A stretch of 64,000 nt of DNA from assembly GCA_030247885.1 (NCBI GenBank), contig JAPDRO010000002.1, positions 868,001 to 932,000 on the forward strand, written 5' to 3'. The translations under genes and the position numbers were made by a program. Of this stretch, positions 62,264 to 64,000 are shown one piece after another. The stretch's first letter is position 1. Every line of letters starts with the position of its first letter. A model generated the notes under the pieces. It searched no databases. It was not told where the DNA came from and saw nothing but the letters and a program-made list of their open reading frames with translations. Source of the DNA: Taxawa tesnikishii (nom. ined.) (Eukaryota; Ascomycota; Dothideomycetes; Dothideales).

Positions 62264-63355
62264 ATGTGTTCGATGTTCGCAAGGCAAACATTCCGGTCGC
62301 TATCACGCCAGATAACCCGAGCGAACTTCACACAGCCACCTGCCGTTCCTTTGTTCAGCCGCCCGATGGCTACCGTCCGTGCCTCACTCAGCCATGAGGA
62401 GCGAACCGCACAGGAACCAAGAGAGAATCGGATAGAGCCTGTCATTCTCTCACACATCAAGCCCGTCAACGAGACCATCCGCCTGTTGCGCCTCCAGTCA
62501 GTCGATCCGCAGCACACGATCAAGGTCCGCTCAATCACAGACACACAGCGCCCGACGGTGCACTCAAAACTGACACGGGCATCTGACAGTAAAGTTTCTT
62601 CCAGGACAATGGCTCGACGTCTTCATCCCCGGTCTTCACAAAGCCGGAGGCTTTACAATCACCTCGTCACCCGAGGAAGCTCGCCCAACCAGCAGCCGTC
62701 CAGGGTACCTTGAGCTGGCTATTCAGGCAAGTACCAATCCGCCAGCCAGATGGTTGTGGAGACCAGAGTCGGACATTCTCGGTTCGCAACTTGTAGTGCG
62801 CGCTGGAGGGAGCTTTGTCTGGCCACCACCTGCCGGAGCGGATGCTGTGGACCGCCTCGTCTTGATTGCAGGAGGTGTTGGTATCAAGTGACTCTCTCGT
62901 CAAACCTCGTGCTTGAACACATAATCTAACCGACCGTCAGTCCGCTGATATCAATCTTCACTCATCTTATGAAGAGCTCACAACGTCCGCGGGAAATTCA
63001 CTTCATGTACGGTACCAAGGCTACCGGAAGTCCCATCAGAGCTTCCTCGATCTTGTTTCTGCCACGGATAATGGACCTGATTCAGACCGCAGAAGATCCG
63101 AATGTTAGCTTGGATCTCTTCTTGACAGGGCGGTCTAGGAAAGACGTTGGCTCTGGTATAGGACTTCCGGAGGGTGTCACTTGTGGTAGAATAACGGAAG
63201 CAGCTCTCGAAGCCGCTCTTGGGAAGGAGAACGACAGGGAACAGACTGTTTGTTACGTCTGTGGCCCACCGAGGATGACTGATAGCTTTGTTGACTACTT
63301 GCGAAGCCAGAAAGGGATGGATGAGAATAGGGTTCTATGTGAGAAGTGGTGGTGA
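62264..63355 (+). CDS. ferredoxin-NADP reductase-like flavoprotein (OXNAD1 type)
   Basis: Three exons: 62264-62524, 62595-62887 and 62941-63355, 322 residues. The first 35 residues are Arg/Ser/Phe-rich without acidic residues (MFARQTFRSLSRQITRANFT), a likely mitochondrial targeting sequence. The FAD-binding barrel follows (FLPGQWLDVFIPGL, GGFTITSSP) and then the nucleotide-binding domain (LIAGGVGINPLISIFTHLM, YVCGPPRMTD), ending in the typical aromatic tail (CEKWW). Intron 1 has a weak GTCCGC donor and intron 2 GTGACT, both with matching phase. Electron transfer from NAD(P)H to an unknown partner is inferred from the family. Confidence 0.88.
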
Positions 63356-63672
63356 TGGAACAACGGCCACGAACGCTTTGCCATCGATGTTCTTTCACAT
63401 CGAACCATAATCTGGATATATGTCAGATCACTCAGATCCTCGACCAATCAATCCTACAACCGTATATATACAACTCGCAGCACTCTCTTTCATGTGATTC
63501 TCTCCCCACATGCCGGAAGCCTCGGCAGGAATAAACCCCAGCGGTCCCGGTCTTGCGTCAAGAGATCTCACAGTCTCCAGGCCTCTCTATCTTGCAAGGT
63601 TGATGCTCTGCTCAGCTTGTTGCACCCTCTCCTTTCCTCAGCCCGGCCTTCAACAACAGTACGTGTTCTACA
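63356..63672. other. intergenic, no gene seen
   Basis: Short spacer between two plus-strand genes, the second of which starts at 63673. Presumably a promoter; no element recognised. Confidence 0.5.
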
Positions 63673-64000
63673 ATGGCCACCGTTGAAGAAGGCTGGCACA
63701 CGACCTCGGACGGTACCAAGCTCTACACCAAGTCCTTCAAGGTCCGTCATTGGCACTCTTGGTCGTGCGCCAGTACTGACGCGCCCAGCTCCCATCACCC
63801 AAAGCACGCCTGCTCTTCGTCCACGGGTTCAGCGATCACTGTGTGTAGCCTACAACACCCACGCATCAGCACGGGCAGCACAGCGCGGTTTGCTAAGAGT
63901 TGATTTCCAGGCAACAACTACACCGACAACCTATTCCCTCGCCTCGCAGACCGAGGCATCGAAGTCATTTCCTTCGACCAACGGTAGGGTAACCCACCCA
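63673..64000 (+). CDS. monoacylglycerol lipase, 5' part only
   Basis: The window ends inside this gene. Exons 63673-63741, 63789-63840 and 63911-63983, with a further donor (GTAGGG) just before the edge. It begins MATVEEGWHTTSDGTKLYTK, then RLLFVHGFSDHCNNYTDNLF and ADRGIEVISFDQR, the N-terminal strands and oxyanion HG motif of the serine-hydrolase MGL family. The nucleophile Ser and catalytic Asp/His lie beyond the window. The family cleaves monoacylglycerol to glycerol and fatty acid. Confidence 0.85.

Overview
The window reads as nuclear DNA of a filamentous ascomycete (Pezizomycotina; Dothideomycetes is my best guess, by inference only). Protein genes are split by short introns of about 50 to 150 bases with GT..AG borders and CTGAC/CTAAC-type branch sites. 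Several proteins have clear fungal counterparts: enolase, proteasome Rpt4, homoserine O-acetyltransferase, glycerol kinase, aquaglyceroporin and 6-phosphogluconolactonase. Serine/proline-rich proteins of filamentous-fungal type and a GPI-anchored wall protein also occur. I see no bacterial operon, CRISPR array, complete transposon or biosynthetic cluster.

Layout. 0.6-11 kb: four minus-strand genes (a four-helix membrane protein, a 905-residue orphan with a Cys4 motif, a GPI wall protein, enolase). 11.5-17 kb: Rpt4 and a serine-rich protein on plus, separated by a gene-poor stretch with a degraded tRNA-like piece. 18-25 kb: homoserine O-acetyltransferase and glycerol kinase on minus, then a divergent aquaglyceroporin. 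26-43 kb: a coiled-coil neighbourhood, with a gene of about 3,194 codons, an interrupted gag-like/coiled-coil gene and two orphan helical proteins. 44-54 kb: 6-phosphogluconolactonase, a zinc-ribbon protein, a SET/MYND-like protein and a small Cys/His gene amid long empty intergenic DNA. 54.8-64 kb: an RRM protein, a LisH-WD40 protein, an MFS transporter, a ferredoxin-reductase-like flavoprotein and the 5' end of a monoacylglycerol lipase.

Genes with shared logic: glycerol kinase and the aquaglyceroporin are divergent neighbours (uptake and phosphorylation of glycerol), and the lipase at the right edge releases glycerol. Enolase and 6-phosphogluconolactonase are glycolysis and pentose-phosphate steps. 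The acetyltransferase starts methionine synthesis.

The strongest general signal concerns the sequence itself. Eight otherwise well-conserved genes carry frame breaks, and ten of the eleven breaks I found are cured by one extra base in a run of 4-6 identical bases. That pattern is best explained by homopolymer under-calling in the assembly. Exon coordinates below are read by eye and could be off by a base or two.
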